The notes: generated by a model not told the origin, from the sequence alone. DNA of 64,000 nucleotides from JAWSUT01 sp033549345 (GCA_033549345.1 JAWSUT010000005.1:58352-122351); one strand, 5' to 3'; shown: positions 50,875-60,315, counted from the stretch's first letter. Numbers and translations: made by a program.

Positions 50875-51510
50875 ATGGAAGTCAGTAAAAACAATGCCCT
50901 GCAAACGGGTTCTCTGGTCAGACAGAAAATCAGCTCTTTTATTGACTGGTTTGAGGTCATTTCATTAAGCGTCGGAGTGTTTCTTCTCGCAACGATCCTG
51001 ATTGCCAATGTAATTGCCCGCAACTTTTTCAGAAGTATCTATTTTGCCGAAGAGTTATCAGAGTTTTTCGTTATTTTTATTACCTTTGTCGGTGTAAGTT
51101 ACGCTGTGCGTAAGGCACGTCATATCCGTATGGGTGCGATTTTTGATGCCATGCCTCCCAAAATGCAGAAAGTGTTTATCTATATTATCTCCGGTATCAG
51201 TGCGACCGTTATGTTCCTGATGGCGTACTATTCGTATAATTACATGATGGTGGCCAAAGCCATGGGTCATGATACGCCGTCTCTGCGGCTGCCGTATTGG
51301 TTTTTCCTGGCAATCATTCCCGTAGGTTTTTTCTCAGCCGGTGTTCAGTACATTCGGACCATCATCAAAAATATTGTTGAAGAAGAAGTCTGGCTGTCTC
51401 CCGAGCAGCAAAGCGAATACGAGGATGAAATTATACCCATGAGCGAAGAAGAAATTGCCGATGTTGTTTTGGGCTCAGGGGAAACAGATACCATAAACAT
51501 AAGAGAGTAA
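50875..51510 (+). CDS. TRAP transporter small permease (DctQ)
   Basis: 211 residues with four membrane helices (for example ISLSVGVFLLATILIANVIA) and the family feature EELSEFFVIFITFVGVSYAVRKARHIRM. An unusually long acidic C-terminal tail (about 45 residues) follows. Starts behind GGAAAGGGG. Confidence 0.9.
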   Translation: MEVSKNNALQTGSLVRQKISSFIDWFEVISLSVGVFLLATILIANVIARNFFRSIYFAEELSEFFVIFITFVGVSYAVRKARHIRMGAIFDAMPPKMQKVFIYIISGISATVMFLMAYYSYNYMMVAKAMGHDTPSLRLPYWFFLAIIPVGFFSAGVQYIRTIIKNIVEEEVWLSPEQQSEYEDEIIPMSEEEIADVVLGSGETDTINIRE

Positions 51511-51525
51511 GGGAGGTGTAAGACA

Positions 51526-52800
51526 ATGTTATTGGTTATCTCAATGGTTACCAAGATGCTGCTGGGTTTTCCGTTTATGGTTGTCATCCTGGGGTCATTG
51601 ATGTTATATATGTTTGTCCATTTACCGGGTTTTAACATGAATGTTCTGGTGCAGCAGGTTTTGTCCGGTGTGACACCTCCCGCCCTTGTCGCGGTACCGA
51701 TGTTTATTCTGGCGGCGAGTATTATAACCTCCGGCCAGGCCGCTAAAAGGCTGATTAACATGGTCAGAACGTTTGTCGGCCACATTCCCGGCGGTTTGGC
51801 AATTACAACAAATGCAAGCTGCACGTTGTTTGGTGCGGTTTCCGGCTCCACCCAGGCTACAGTTGCCGCCATCGGCGGGACAATGCGCCCCATGCTGCTG
51901 GAAGCGGGATATCCCAGTTCATTTACATTGGGGCTGATTATTAACTCCAGTGATATCGCGTTTCTGATTCCACCCAGTATTGGTTTTATCGTTTACGGGG
52001 TGGTAACAGGTACATCCATCGGCAAGCTCTTTTTAGCCGGTGTAGGTCCTGGTTTACTCATTTTTGCTTTATTTTCAGTTTATGCGTATATCTATTCCAA
52101 ACGCCATAACATAGGAGGTGCCAGAAAAGCAACATGGCGGGAACGCTGGACTGCCATCAGGGAAGGTATTCTTGTGCTGGGGTTCCCTGTGATTATCATC
52201 GGTGGAATTTACGGTGGGATCTTCAGCCCCACAGAAGCAGCGGCGGCCTCCGTACTATACGCCCTGATTCTGGAAGGTCCTGTATACAGATCACTTGATT
52301 TTAATAAAATTGTTGACTGCTTCTTGCAGACAGGGATTATCACCGGTGTGGTATTTGTGTTGGTTGGCGCAGGGCAGGCTTTTTCCTGGTTGATTAGCTT
52401 CCTGAGAATACCGCAGCAGTATCTGCCGACCCTGTTTGGCAATGACCCGTCTCAGCTGCAGGTTATATTTATTATTGTTGCCGCTTATTTTATAGCCTGC
52501 ATGTTTGTAGACCCCATTGTGGCCATTTATGTCCTGAGCCCCATTTTTGCACCATATGTAATCGCGACAGGTGTGGATCCAATTCTGTTAGGTGTTCTGG
52601 TTACTTTGCAGGCAGCAATCGGTTCGGCGACCCCGCCCTTTGGCTGCGACATCTTTACCGCCCAGCTTATTTTCAGGCGACCCTATCTGGAGGTCATCCG
52701 CCATACGCCGCCGTTTATTCTCATTCTGATACTGGTAACGGTGCTTTTGGTTGCTTTCCCCCAGATTGCCATGTTTTTACCTAATGCTTCCGCACTATAG
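51526..52800 (+). CDS. TRAP transporter large permease (DctM)
   Basis: 424 residues, about twelve helices, with the Na+-site-type motifs NASCTLFGAVSGSTQATVAAIG and PIVAIYVLSPIF and the loop GSATPPFGCDIFTAQ. TRAP systems use an ion gradient, in line with the Na+ economy suggested by the antiporter operon. Starts behind GGGAGGTG, ends 11 bases before the racemase-like gene. Confidence 0.93.
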   Translation: MLLVISMVTKMLLGFPFMVVILGSLMLYMFVHLPGFNMNVLVQQVLSGVTPPALVAVPMFILAASIITSGQAAKRLINMVRTFVGHIPGGLAITTNASCTLFGAVSGSTQATVAAIGGTMRPMLLEAGYPSSFTLGLIINSSDIAFLIPPSIGFIVYGVVTGTSIGKLFLAGVGPGLLIFALFSVYAYIYSKRHNIGGARKATWRERWTAIREGILVLGFPVIIIGGIYGGIFSPTEAAAASVLYALILEGPVYRSLDFNKIVDCFLQTGIITGVVFVLVGAGQAFSWLISFLRIPQQYLPTLFGNDPSQLQVIFIIVAAYFIACMFVDPIVAIYVLSPIFAPYVIATGVDPILLGVLVTLQAAIGSATPPFGCDIFTAQLIFRRPYLEVIRHTPPFILILILVTVLLVAFPQIAMFLPNASAL

Positions 52801-52811
52801 GAGGAGAGACA

Positions 52812-53543
52812 ATGATTTATCAGGCCAGGCCCGGGCAGGTCAGTTATGGCGAGGCCATCGGTATTCTTCTGTTAGACAGCTGTGCCCCCTTTATCCCGGG
52901 TGATGTGGCAAACGCCACCACGTATCAGTTTCCCGTTCGCTTTGAGAGGGTGCCGGGTTTAACAGTGGAACGGATTTTTAACCACGATATGTCCGTCATA
53001 CATGCGGTGACAGAAGCGGCAGAGAAGTTAAAACGGGAAGGGGTCAGGGCGATTACCGGTGATTGCGGTTTTATGGCCATTTACCAGGATGAACTGGCAC
53101 GACGTTTAGATTTACCGGTGTTTATGTCAAGTTTGCTGCAGGTTCCTTTTATGAGCCTCCTGATTTCCCCGCAAAGTAAAATCGGCGTAATCACAGCCAA
53201 TGCCCGCTCTCTTGACCAAACGGTACTGCGTCCCTGCGGTGCTGATATGCCTGAGCGGCTGAGAATTTGCGGTCTGGAGCAAAGCCCGAACTTTTCGGCA
53301 GCTTTTATCGAAGAGAAGGGGATATTAGACACCGAAAAAGTGGAGACAGAAGTGGTGAATGCCGCCAAGGGTCTGGTGGCGGCAGACCCGTCGGTCAGAA
53401 TGCTCCTCCTGGAGTGCAGTGTCCTGCCACCCTACGGGCGCGCTGTGCAAAAAGCCACCGGGCTGCCTGTGTTTGATTTTGTGACAATGATCAATTACGT
53501 GTATTCAGCAGTAGTAAAACAAAATTTCAGTGGATTTATGTAA
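52812..53543 (+). CDS. Aspartate/glutamate racemase superfamily protein
   Basis: 243 residues with the two superfamily cysteines in AITGDCGFMA and LLLECSVLPPYG. The N-terminal LLDSCAPFIPGDVANATTY is typical of a subgroup found near amino-acid or hydantoin catabolic genes. EutA of ectoine clusters belongs to the same superfamily, but this protein is not clearly EutA. It may epimerise or lyse a pathway intermediate. SD GGAGGAG. Confidence 0.8.
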   Translation: MIYQARPGQVSYGEAIGILLLDSCAPFIPGDVANATTYQFPVRFERVPGLTVERIFNHDMSVIHAVTEAAEKLKREGVRAITGDCGFMAIYQDELARRLDLPVFMSSLLQVPFMSLLISPQSKIGVITANARSLDQTVLRPCGADMPERLRICGLEQSPNFSAAFIEEKGILDTEKVETEVVNAAKGLVAADPSVRMLLLECSVLPPYGRAVQKATGLPVFDFVTMINYVYSAVVKQNFSGFM

Positions 53544-53579
53544 ATTGCATGTTCGAATTTTTTGGAAGGAGGAAAAGAA

Positions 53580-54755
53580 ATGCCTGCATTTTCCAGAGAA
53601 GAATATGCCGCACGCATTCGTAAAACCAAAGAAAGCATGGCCGGGAAAGGGATTGACCTGCTGGTAATTTCACAACCGGCGAATATGAACTACCTTACAG
53701 GCTATGATGGTTGGAGCTTTTATGTCCATCAGTGCCTGCTGGTGGCCATGGATCAGGATGAGCCGATGTGGCTGGGCCGGGGGATGGATGCCAACGGGGC
53801 ACGGATTACCACCTACCTCTCCGAGGAGAACATTCTTGAATACGCCGACGATTATGTCCAGTCACTGACAAAGCATCCTATGCATTTTGTGGCGGATGTG
53901 ATCAAGGAAAAAGGCTGGGATAAAGGGTCCATCGGTGTGGAAATGGACCAGTTTTACTTTACCCATCGTGCTTACGTTGAATTGGAAGGTTCCCTCCCGA
54001 ATGCCCGCTTTATTGATGCCAACACGCTTGTCAACTGGATCAGGGTAATCAAGTCGGATGCGGAAATCGAATTTATGAAAAGAGCCGGACAAATTGCCGT
54101 AAAGGTCATGGATACGGCGCGGGAAGCGATTGCTGTGGGTGTGCGGGAATGCGATGCGGCCGCTGCCATTGCCTCTGCGCAATATGCCGGTACTGAAGAA
54201 TTTGCCGGGGATTATCCCTCCATTGTGCCGCTGATGATGACGGGTGAAGCAATTAAAACACCGCATCTGACCTGGACGGAAAAGGTCTACCAGGCCAATG
54301 AACCTGTACTTTTGGAGCTGAGCGGCGCATACAGACGTTATCATGCACCCATAGCCCGGACCATCTTTTTGGGAAAGACACCACCGCAGCTGATGCAGGA
54401 GACGGCAAATGTTGTTTTGGATGGCCTGCGGGCAGCGATTGACTTCGTTAAGCCCGGAGTAACTGCTGAAGAAGTGGAAGCGGTATGGCGCAAGGCCATT
54501 GCCCATTCTGCGGTCGTTAAGGAATCGCGGATCGGCTATTCCATCGGAGTTAACTACCCGCCTGACTGGGGTGAGCAAACAATCAGTGTGCGTCCCGGAG
54601 ATAAAACAATCCTGCAGCCGAATATGATGCTCCATCTGATACCGGGTATCTGGTATGAAGAAGTGGGCTTTGAGGTGGATGCTTCCCTGCAGGTAACCGA
54701 AAATGGTTGTGAAGAACTCTATCAATACCCGCTGGAGCTCTTTTTGAAAGAATAA
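53580..54755 (+). CDS. eutD: Ectoine hydrolase (DoeA/EutD type, M24 creatinase fold)
   Basis: 391 residues of the pita-bread M24 fold. Stretches I recognise as typical of ectoine hydrolases are LTGYDGWSFYVHQC, GRGMDANGARITTYLSEEN, DDYVQSLTKHPMHF, FAGDYPSIVPLM, PHLTWTEKVYQ, AYRRYHAPIARTIFLG and YPPDWGEQTISVRPGD. The enzyme opens the ectoine ring to N-acetyl-2,4-diaminobutyrate; relatives also accept hydroxyectoine. ATG 53580 behind GGAAGGAGG. It follows TRAP genes, as in proteobacterial ectoine clusters. Creatinase or DMSP-lyase (DddP) assignments fit the motifs less well. Confidence 0.85.
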   Translation: MPAFSREEYAARIRKTKESMAGKGIDLLVISQPANMNYLTGYDGWSFYVHQCLLVAMDQDEPMWLGRGMDANGARITTYLSEENILEYADDYVQSLTKHPMHFVADVIKEKGWDKGSIGVEMDQFYFTHRAYVELEGSLPNARFIDANTLVNWIRVIKSDAEIEFMKRAGQIAVKVMDTAREAIAVGVRECDAAAAIASAQYAGTEEFAGDYPSIVPLMMTGEAIKTPHLTWTEKVYQANEPVLLELSGAYRRYHAPIARTIFLGKTPPQLMQETANVVLDGLRAAIDFVKPGVTAEEVEAVWRKAIAHSAVVKESRIGYSIGVNYPPDWGEQTISVRPGDKTILQPNMMLHLIPGIWYEEVGFEVDASLQVTENGCEELYQYPLELFLKE

Positions 54756-54848
54756 GGCTGCGCATCCTGCTGCCGGAGGCTCTGCAAGCAATCAGAGCAG
54801 CCCGGCCAGGGTTAGGTATGAAGGAATGGTATACAGAGGGAGGCAAGC

Positions 54849-56048
54849 GTGTTGGCAGATCTAACACAAAACGGTGACTATCCTTCCATCTGCAGTGCAA
54901 GATGCAACTGGACACTTCTCTTTGCGGGCGCATTTCTGGTATTTGTCAATTTTTTTGTTTCCATGACAGTTCTGCCACAGTATGTTCTGGAAATCGGCGG
55001 CACAGACTTTCAGTCCGGTTTGCAAAACACGGTTTTTTTCCTAACCGCCGTTGTGCTTCGCTTTTACTTTGGCCCTTTCGCAGACAGAAAAGGCCGAAAA
55101 GTCCCTTTGCTGATCGGTGCATTTGTCTTTGCCACAGCACCCGGGCTGTTTTGGCTTAGCAGCAATGTGACGATGCTCTTGCTGGCACGTCTGTATCAGT
55201 CCATTGGCTTGGCCGCTTTCCTCTCTACCGGAAGTTCATTGGTGGCGGATTTGGCCCCGCAGGGTAAAACCGGAGTTTATCTGGGTATCTACCGTAATAT
55301 CCTGACCCTTGCCCTGTTAGCCGGGCCTGCCCTCGCTTTGTATGTAATCAATCAGTCAGGTTACGGTCGATGGTTTTTCCTGAGTCTGGTCATCGGGTTT
55401 TTGTCGTGTATACTGCTGCTGCCGGTTAAGGCGCCAACATGCACTCCTGTTGAGGGGCCGGGGGGTTTGTCGGATACACTGTCCGTACTAAAAAATGCAG
55501 CTGTTGCCAAAATCCTTTCCTACATTTCCTTAACATCCCTGAGTTATGGTGCCATTCTCACATTCGCTGTCATCTATATTTCTCAGGTTACGGCGGCCGC
55601 GAATCCGGGAGTATTCTTTCTATATTTTGGGTTCGGCGGGATCGCGGCCAATATTACTGTTGGCTACCTCTCTGATCGCTTTGGCTTTCAAGCTGTTGCC
55701 TGGCCGGTCCTGATGGTGCTTGGCGCAGGTAATATGGCTCTATATTTCCTTTCTTTCCACCCTGCCCTACTGCTTATCAGCAGCGTTTTAGCCGGAATCG
55801 GGATATCAGGAAGCCTGTTGGTTTTTATTTCATGGCTGGTAAATGTGACGGACGTTCGTTTGCGGGCGACCACCCTGAGCCTGCAGGAAAGCACAATTGA
55901 TGTTACTGTTGCTGCGGGTGCTTTCCTGGTCGGCCTCAGCAGTTCATGGATCGGCTTGGCGGCATCGTTTCTGGTGGTAGGAGTCGTGGTTTTCTTTCCG
56001 GGACTGCTTGCCGCACTACGGTCCGCAGGGAAAAGTGCAGAAATATAG
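54849..56048 (+). CDS. Major facilitator superfamily transporter
   Basis: 399 residues, twelve helices. The loop 2-3 motif FGPFADRKGRKVPLL and the FGGIAANITVGYLSDRFG repeat in the second half are standard. GTG 54849 behind AGAGGGAGG. It sits between the ectoine hydrolase and the IclR gene; it could import or export a pathway compound, but the substrate is not visible. Confidence 0.9.
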   Translation: MLADLTQNGDYPSICSARCNWTLLFAGAFLVFVNFFVSMTVLPQYVLEIGGTDFQSGLQNTVFFLTAVVLRFYFGPFADRKGRKVPLLIGAFVFATAPGLFWLSSNVTMLLLARLYQSIGLAAFLSTGSSLVADLAPQGKTGVYLGIYRNILTLALLAGPALALYVINQSGYGRWFFLSLVIGFLSCILLLPVKAPTCTPVEGPGGLSDTLSVLKNAAVAKILSYISLTSLSYGAILTFAVIYISQVTAAANPGVFFLYFGFGGIAANITVGYLSDRFGFQAVAWPVLMVLGAGNMALYFLSFHPALLLISSVLAGIGISGSLLVFISWLVNVTDVRLRATTLSLQESTIDVTVAAGAFLVGLSSSWIGLAASFLVVGVVVFFPGLLAALRSAGKSAEI

Positions 56049-56145
56049 CAGAAATAAAAGCTCCCTGTTGTCTCTTTATTCAGAATATGATATTCTATTT
56101 TAGAATTTCCTTCTCAGTATTCTGACGAAAGCAAGGGTGATAAGA

Positions 56146-56940
56146 ATGTTAAACCAGCCGACGGGTACACCGAAGTACCCTGTGCAAACACTTGAAAAGG
56201 CTCTGGAAGTCATTGATATCCTCAAAAGCGGCCCCAGCGAGGGCATGCGTATTAAAGAATTAAGCGACAGGCTTGGCATGGGGAAAAGTACAATTCACCG
56301 CATTTTAGATACATTAGCGGCGCATCGCTATGTAGAAAAGTCGTCTGAGGGGAACCGGTATCGCCTCAGCTGGAAGCTTTTTGAAGTGGGCAATGTTATT
56401 CCCCGGCAAAGGAATCTTGAAAATATCGATGCCGGTGTTCTTAAGGGGTTATGTGACAAATTTAAGGAAACGGTTAACCTGGGGATTCGTGTGAACAATA
56501 CCCTGGTCATTGTCTCCAAGGTGGCGCCAAGGCAGGGTGCGATTATGGCCGGCCTTTATGTGGGTGAACAGGAACCGCTCCATTGCACCGCATTGGGTAA
56601 AGTGCTAATCTCAGAGCAAAACATCCGGGACATTTTTAAGGAGGAAACACTGCAACAGTACACCGCCGGTACGATTACGTCTGTGGATGCATTGGAAGAA
56701 CACTTAAAAATTGTGCGCGAGCAGGGCTATGCCATTGACGACGAGGAGTACAGCATGGGCTTGTTTTGTATCGCCATGCCCGTGCGCAATTATAAAAATG
56801 AAATCGTAGCTGCTCTTAGCATCAGCGGGCCCGCATTTCGGTTAAACTTCAACAAGGTTTTAAATATAATTGAAGATTTGCGGGAAGCCTGTGATAAGCT
56901 TTCAGCGCACTTTGGCCTGGAACCGCAGGAGAAGAATTAG
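56146..56940 (+). CDS. IclR family transcriptional regulator
   Basis: 264 residues: winged helix (LEVIDILKSGPSEGMRIKEL, LGMGKSTIHRILDTLAAHRYVE) and the C-terminal effector domain (LHCTALGKVLISEQ, YSMGLFCIAMPVRN). ATG 56146 follows AAGGGTGAT. It lies between the two halves of the proposed ectoine regulon, and both halves carry the same GTTCC palindrome. Its own upstream region has TTCTATTTTAGAA (56094-56106), another small palindrome that may mediate autoregulation. Confidence 0.93.
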   Translation: MLNQPTGTPKYPVQTLEKALEVIDILKSGPSEGMRIKELSDRLGMGKSTIHRILDTLAAHRYVEKSSEGNRYRLSWKLFEVGNVIPRQRNLENIDAGVLKGLCDKFKETVNLGIRVNNTLVIVSKVAPRQGAIMAGLYVGEQEPLHCTALGKVLISEQNIRDIFKEETLQQYTAGTITSVDALEEHLKIVREQGYAIDDEEYSMGLFCIAMPVRNYKNEIVAALSISGPAFRLNFNKVLNIIEDLREACDKLSAHFGLEPQEKN

Positions 56941-56950
56941 CAGCAGGGAT

Positions 56951-56990
56951 AAACGCAGCGGCCGAAAGCGACGCTGCGTTTATTATTTTA
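56951..56990 (+). terminator. Terminator after the IclR gene
   Basis: AAACGCAGCG (56951-56960) pairs with CGCTGCGTTT (56972-56981), followed by ATTATTTTA. Confidence 0.8.
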
Positions 56991-57015
56991 CCAACGTGAT
57001 GGCCGCGGCGCTAAC

Positions 57016-57094
57016 GTTCTACATAAGGGAACGCAAGTAAAAAATATAGAAAAAAAATAAGAAGTTGCAGGGAATAAAAAACAACAGGGCGAAT
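57016..57094 (+). promoter_or_regulatory. Operator B and sigma-H-like promoter of the second operon
   Basis: GTTCT-ACATAAG-GGAAC (57016-57032) is followed by TAAAAAATATAGAAAA, then AGGGAAT (57069-57075), 15 bases and GAAT (57091-57094). It aligns with 48211-48290 at nearly the same internal distances (36 versus 37 bases from palindrome to -35). Confidence 0.7.
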
Positions 57095-57200
57095 ATAAAC
57101 CAATAATTAGGTTTAGACGCAATTAAAGTTTTAAAACGCTGTTCTAAATGATGCGCCTAATCAGACTGCGTTTAAGCCAAATTCAAATGGAGGGATAAGA

Positions 57201-58052
57201 ATGGCAAAGAAGAAGAATGTTCTCGATTTTATCAAAATGAAAAAAGAAGGCAAAAAAGCAGCATGGGTCACAGCGTATGACTTTCCTATGGCATCGTTTG
57301 CCGAACAGGCCGGCTTGGATATGATACTTGTTGGAGATTCAATGGGCATGGTGGTCCTTGGCTACCAGGGTACAGTACCTGTAACCATGGAAGATTGTAT
57401 TTCCCACTGCAAGGCTGTCCGCAGAGGGGCACCCAATACGTGGGTTGTCGGTGATATGCCCTTTGGCTCATACCAGACCACGGATGAAGATGCGGTAAGG
57501 AATGCGATCCGCTTTCATAAAGAGGCTGACGTCGACTGCATTAAGCTTGAGGGCGGCAGAAGAGTAGCCAGCCGGATCAGAGCCATTACGGACGCAGGAA
57601 TGCTGGTAATGGGGCATATTGGGCTAACGCCGCAAAGTTCAGGTCAGGTCGGCGGATTCCGGGCTACCGGCAGAGATGTAAACAGTGCGCGGGATGTCAT
57701 CGAGGATGCTCTTGCGGTACAGGAAGCGGGAGCATATTCCTTACTGGTTGAGGCGATTCCACCTGAACTGACAGAGTTTCTGGCTAAAAGACTCGATATT
57801 CCTGTTTACAGTATTGGTGGTGGCGTACCGTGTGACGGTCAGTTGTTAATCTGCGGTGATATGCTGGGACTGTTCCAGGCATTTACACCAAAGTTCGTAA
57901 AAAAGTATGCCAGTGTGGCCGATGACATTGTCCGTGCGTTTACGGAGTATGCCCAGGATGTGCGGGAAATGCAGTTTCCCACCAATGAGCATGTTTATCC
58001 GATTAAAGACAGTCTGGAAGATTTCCGGAAACTGTTTAAAGAATATGAATAG
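57201..58052 (+). CDS. panB: PanB-like ketopantoate hydroxymethyltransferase family protein
   Basis: 283-residue TIM-barrel of the PanB family: VTAYDFPMASFAEQAG, VGDSMGMVVLGYQGT with the metal aspartate, KLEGG, GHIGLTPQSSGQVGGF and the catalytic glutamate in LVEAIPPEL. The usual GIGAG near the C-terminus is SIGGG here. No panC or panD is nearby and the neighbours are catabolic, so a specialised retro-aldol or C1-transfer role with tetrahydrofolate is possible. A biosynthetic PanB cannot be ruled out. SD TGGAGGG. Confidence 0.85.
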   Translation: MAKKKNVLDFIKMKKEGKKAAWVTAYDFPMASFAEQAGLDMILVGDSMGMVVLGYQGTVPVTMEDCISHCKAVRRGAPNTWVVGDMPFGSYQTTDEDAVRNAIRFHKEADVDCIKLEGGRRVASRIRAITDAGMLVMGHIGLTPQSSGQVGGFRATGRDVNSARDVIEDALAVQEAGAYSLLVEAIPPELTEFLAKRLDIPVYSIGGGVPCDGQLLICGDMLGLFQAFTPKFVKKYASVADDIVRAFTEYAQDVREMQFPTNEHVYPIKDSLEDFRKLFKEYE

Positions 58053-58098
58053 TTGATTGTTCATGTACTTAGATAAAAACATGACTGGAGGTTTGAAC

Positions 58099-59037
58099 AT
58101 GGGCTTTGATAAAATCGAGCAGTTCATTAAAGAAAAAACAAACTTTCCTTTAAAAGACAGACATGATATGCCTGACTCCACAAAAACATTCCCCGGTGGC
58201 GCACATTACCGCATGGAGGTCCCGGGTATCGAGTGTGTGTCTAACTTTGAATCCATGCTGGCCGAGTCCGAAAAGCGTAATCTGCCGATTCACAGAGTAA
58301 TTGGTACGGTGGGCGGTTCCGCCCTGCTTGACACACAGGAACTCAGGCATTACGCACAAATCGGTGCCGACAGTAAAGTTGAAGTGTTATTAAACCCCAT
58401 GCCCAGCAGAGGCTGGGACAACGGCAGGCAGTATGTGACTCCCGAAGGCTATGTTTCCGGGATGCGCCTGCGCGGGCAAGATAATCTGTATCTTTGGTTA
58501 AAAGAATTTGACCGCTGCCTGGATGCGGGAATCAGGGGTTTTCTGATTCCTGACGAAGGACTGCTGTATCTTTTAAATAAAATGCGTGCAGACGGTGCTG
58601 TCCCGGCAGATGTAAAATTTAAGGTTTCTGTTTTTGCCGGCCATGGCAATGCTGTTGGCGGTAAACTGCTCTCCGAGCTGGGCGCAGACAGCTTTAACCC
58701 CCTGGCAGACTTGTCACTGGCCATGCTGGCTTCCATCAGAAGTGTTGTGGACCTGCCCCTGGATGTGTACATGAGCATTGTGGATTCAATGGGAGGCCAC
58801 CAGCGCCAGCTTGAAGCGCCTGAAATCGCCAGAATTTGTTCTCCTGTTTACTTTAAGTTTGAGCCCGGTAAAAACGAGTGTGACCTGTATAATTCCTGGA
58901 AAGAGCCGGGTTATCAGGACTTTTTGGTCAAAGAGAAAGTCAAGTATGCCGACATCTGTAAAGAATGGTGTGACAAGAGCGGCTACAATTTGGTTTTCAA
59001 TGACTACAAAGAAGACCTGTCAATTCCCAAACCCTAA
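58099..59037 (+). CDS. Uncharacterised TIM-barrel-like enzyme
   Basis: 312 residues. Barrel-like strand motifs include VEVLLNPMPSRGWDNGRQYV, GIRGFLIPDEGLLYLL, VSVFAGHGNAVGGKLLSELG, SFNPLADLSLAML and PVYFKFEPGKNE. I do not recognise the family with certainty; there is some flavour of U32-type or PEP-mutase-type barrels. It lies between the PanB-like and dehydrogenase genes. ATG 58099 follows ACTGGAGG; the upstream frame overlaps nothing useful. It likely acts on a pathway metabolite. Confidence 0.75.
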   Translation: MGFDKIEQFIKEKTNFPLKDRHDMPDSTKTFPGGAHYRMEVPGIECVSNFESMLAESEKRNLPIHRVIGTVGGSALLDTQELRHYAQIGADSKVEVLLNPMPSRGWDNGRQYVTPEGYVSGMRLRGQDNLYLWLKEFDRCLDAGIRGFLIPDEGLLYLLNKMRADGAVPADVKFKVSVFAGHGNAVGGKLLSELGADSFNPLADLSLAMLASIRSVVDLPLDVYMSIVDSMGGHQRQLEAPEIARICSPVYFKFEPGKNECDLYNSWKEPGYQDFLVKEKVKYADICKEWCDKSGYNLVFNDYKEDLSIPKP

Positions 59038-59079
59038 AGGCAGGATGCCAGGGTAATTTCTGAAAAAGGACTGGTAAAA

Positions 59080-60315
59080 TTGACGAACAGTTCATTGGAT
59101 ACAGCACTGAGCACACTGCACAGCGCAGCAAAACTGGCTGGACTTGACTCGAAGGTTGTGGAACTGTTAAGCCAGCCCAAGCGCACCATGGAGTTTGTTT
59201 TCCCCATGCGCATGGATACCGGGGAAGTAAAAATCTTTAACGCATACCGGGTACACTGGTGTGACGCTCTCGGGCCGTTTAAAGACGGCACACGGTTTAG
59301 AAAAAACCTGACTTTGGATGAACTAAAGGCATTGGCGCTCTGGATGACGATTAAGCATGCGGTGGGCGGGATTCCGGCCGGCGGCGGCAAAGGCGGCGTT
59401 GTTGTTGATCCCGGCGAACTGAGCCGCTGGGAACTGGAACGGCTTTCCCGTTCGTTTATGCGCCACCTGCCGCTCAAAGGAGCCTGGACAGATGTGCCCG
59501 GCGCCGATATCGGGACCAACGCACAGATCATGGCTTGGATGCTCGATGAATATGAGTCGATTACAGGTGCGCACAGCCCGGCGGCCATGAACGATAAACC
59601 TGCCTCTGTCAGCGGGACGGTAGGCAGCAGTGAAGCTACCGGCCGCGGAGTCTTTTATGTCCTTAGAAAAGCGGTAGAAGATTTTGGCCTGCCAAAAGAT
59701 TCCCGGGTAGCTGTCCAGGGTTTTGGCACAGTGGGTTCCCACCTGTCTCTGCTTCTGCAGGAACAGGGCTTTCGTGTGGTGGCCATCAGTGATATGTATG
59801 GCGGTATTTACACAAAAGACGGCATTAACTGTGCGAAACTTGCTTCCCATGTTGCAGAGACCGGCTCAGTAAAAGCCTTCCCGGGTACCGAGCCCATTGC
59901 CCATAAAGACTTGCTGGAACTCGATGTTGATGTATTGGTTCCCGCTGCGATTGAAAATGCAATTAATGAAGAAAACGCCGGCAGCATTCGCGCCAAACTC
60001 ATCGTGGAAGCCGCCAACGGTCCGGTCACCACTGACGCTGAAAAAGTACTTCAGGAAAAAAGTATCCCGGTCATTCCCGACGTTGTAGCCAATGTGGGAG
60101 GTGCCATCGTGTGCCACCTGGAACGTATCCAGGGACTCACAGATGAATACTGGGATATTGACAGAGTCCGCCGGCAGCTTGAAGCCCGTATTCTCAAAGC
60201 ATATGAAGAAACGACCCTAACAGCAAAAGAGATGAACACGTCTTACCGAAACGCCGCATGGGTCAACGCCCTGCGCAAAATTGAAGTATCCGTCAAAACA
60301 AGGGGATGGGTATAA
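59080..60315 (+). CDS. Glu/Leu/Phe/Val dehydrogenase
   Basis: 411-residue hexameric-type amino acid dehydrogenase. The catalytic lysine region GGIPAGGGKGGVVVDP, the aspartate region DVPGADIGTNAQIMAWM and the nucleotide fold VAVQGFGTVGSHLSLLL are present. Probably removes nitrogen as ammonia with NAD(P)+, recycling glutamate or acting directly on a pathway amino acid. TTG 59080 start behind AAAAGGACTGG. A strong terminator overlaps its stop codon. Confidence 0.93.
   Translation: MTNSSLDTALSTLHSAAKLAGLDSKVVELLSQPKRTMEFVFPMRMDTGEVKIFNAYRVHWCDALGPFKDGTRFRKNLTLDELKALALWMTIKHAVGGIPAGGGKGGVVVDPGELSRWELERLSRSFMRHLPLKGAWTDVPGADIGTNAQIMAWMLDEYESITGAHSPAAMNDKPASVSGTVGSSEATGRGVFYVLRKAVEDFGLPKDSRVAVQGFGTVGSHLSLLLQEQGFRVVAISDMYGGIYTKDGINCAKLASHVAETGSVKAFPGTEPIAHKDLLELDVDVLVPAAIENAINEENAGSIRAKLIVEAANGPVTTDAEKVLQEKSIPVIPDVVANVGGAIVCHLERIQGLTDEYWDIDRVRRQLEARILKAYEETTLTAKEMNTSYRNAAWVNALRKIEVSVKTRGWV

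Noticed and set aside
53862..54791. Long minus-strand frame (309 residues) opposite the ectoine hydrolase
   Set aside because: Shadow frame; the plus strand has strong family motifs throughout.
57201..58052. Pantothenate biosynthesis operon
   Set aside because: No panC, panD or panE nearby; the neighbours and shared promoter are catabolic. A biosynthetic role is not excluded but is not supported by context.
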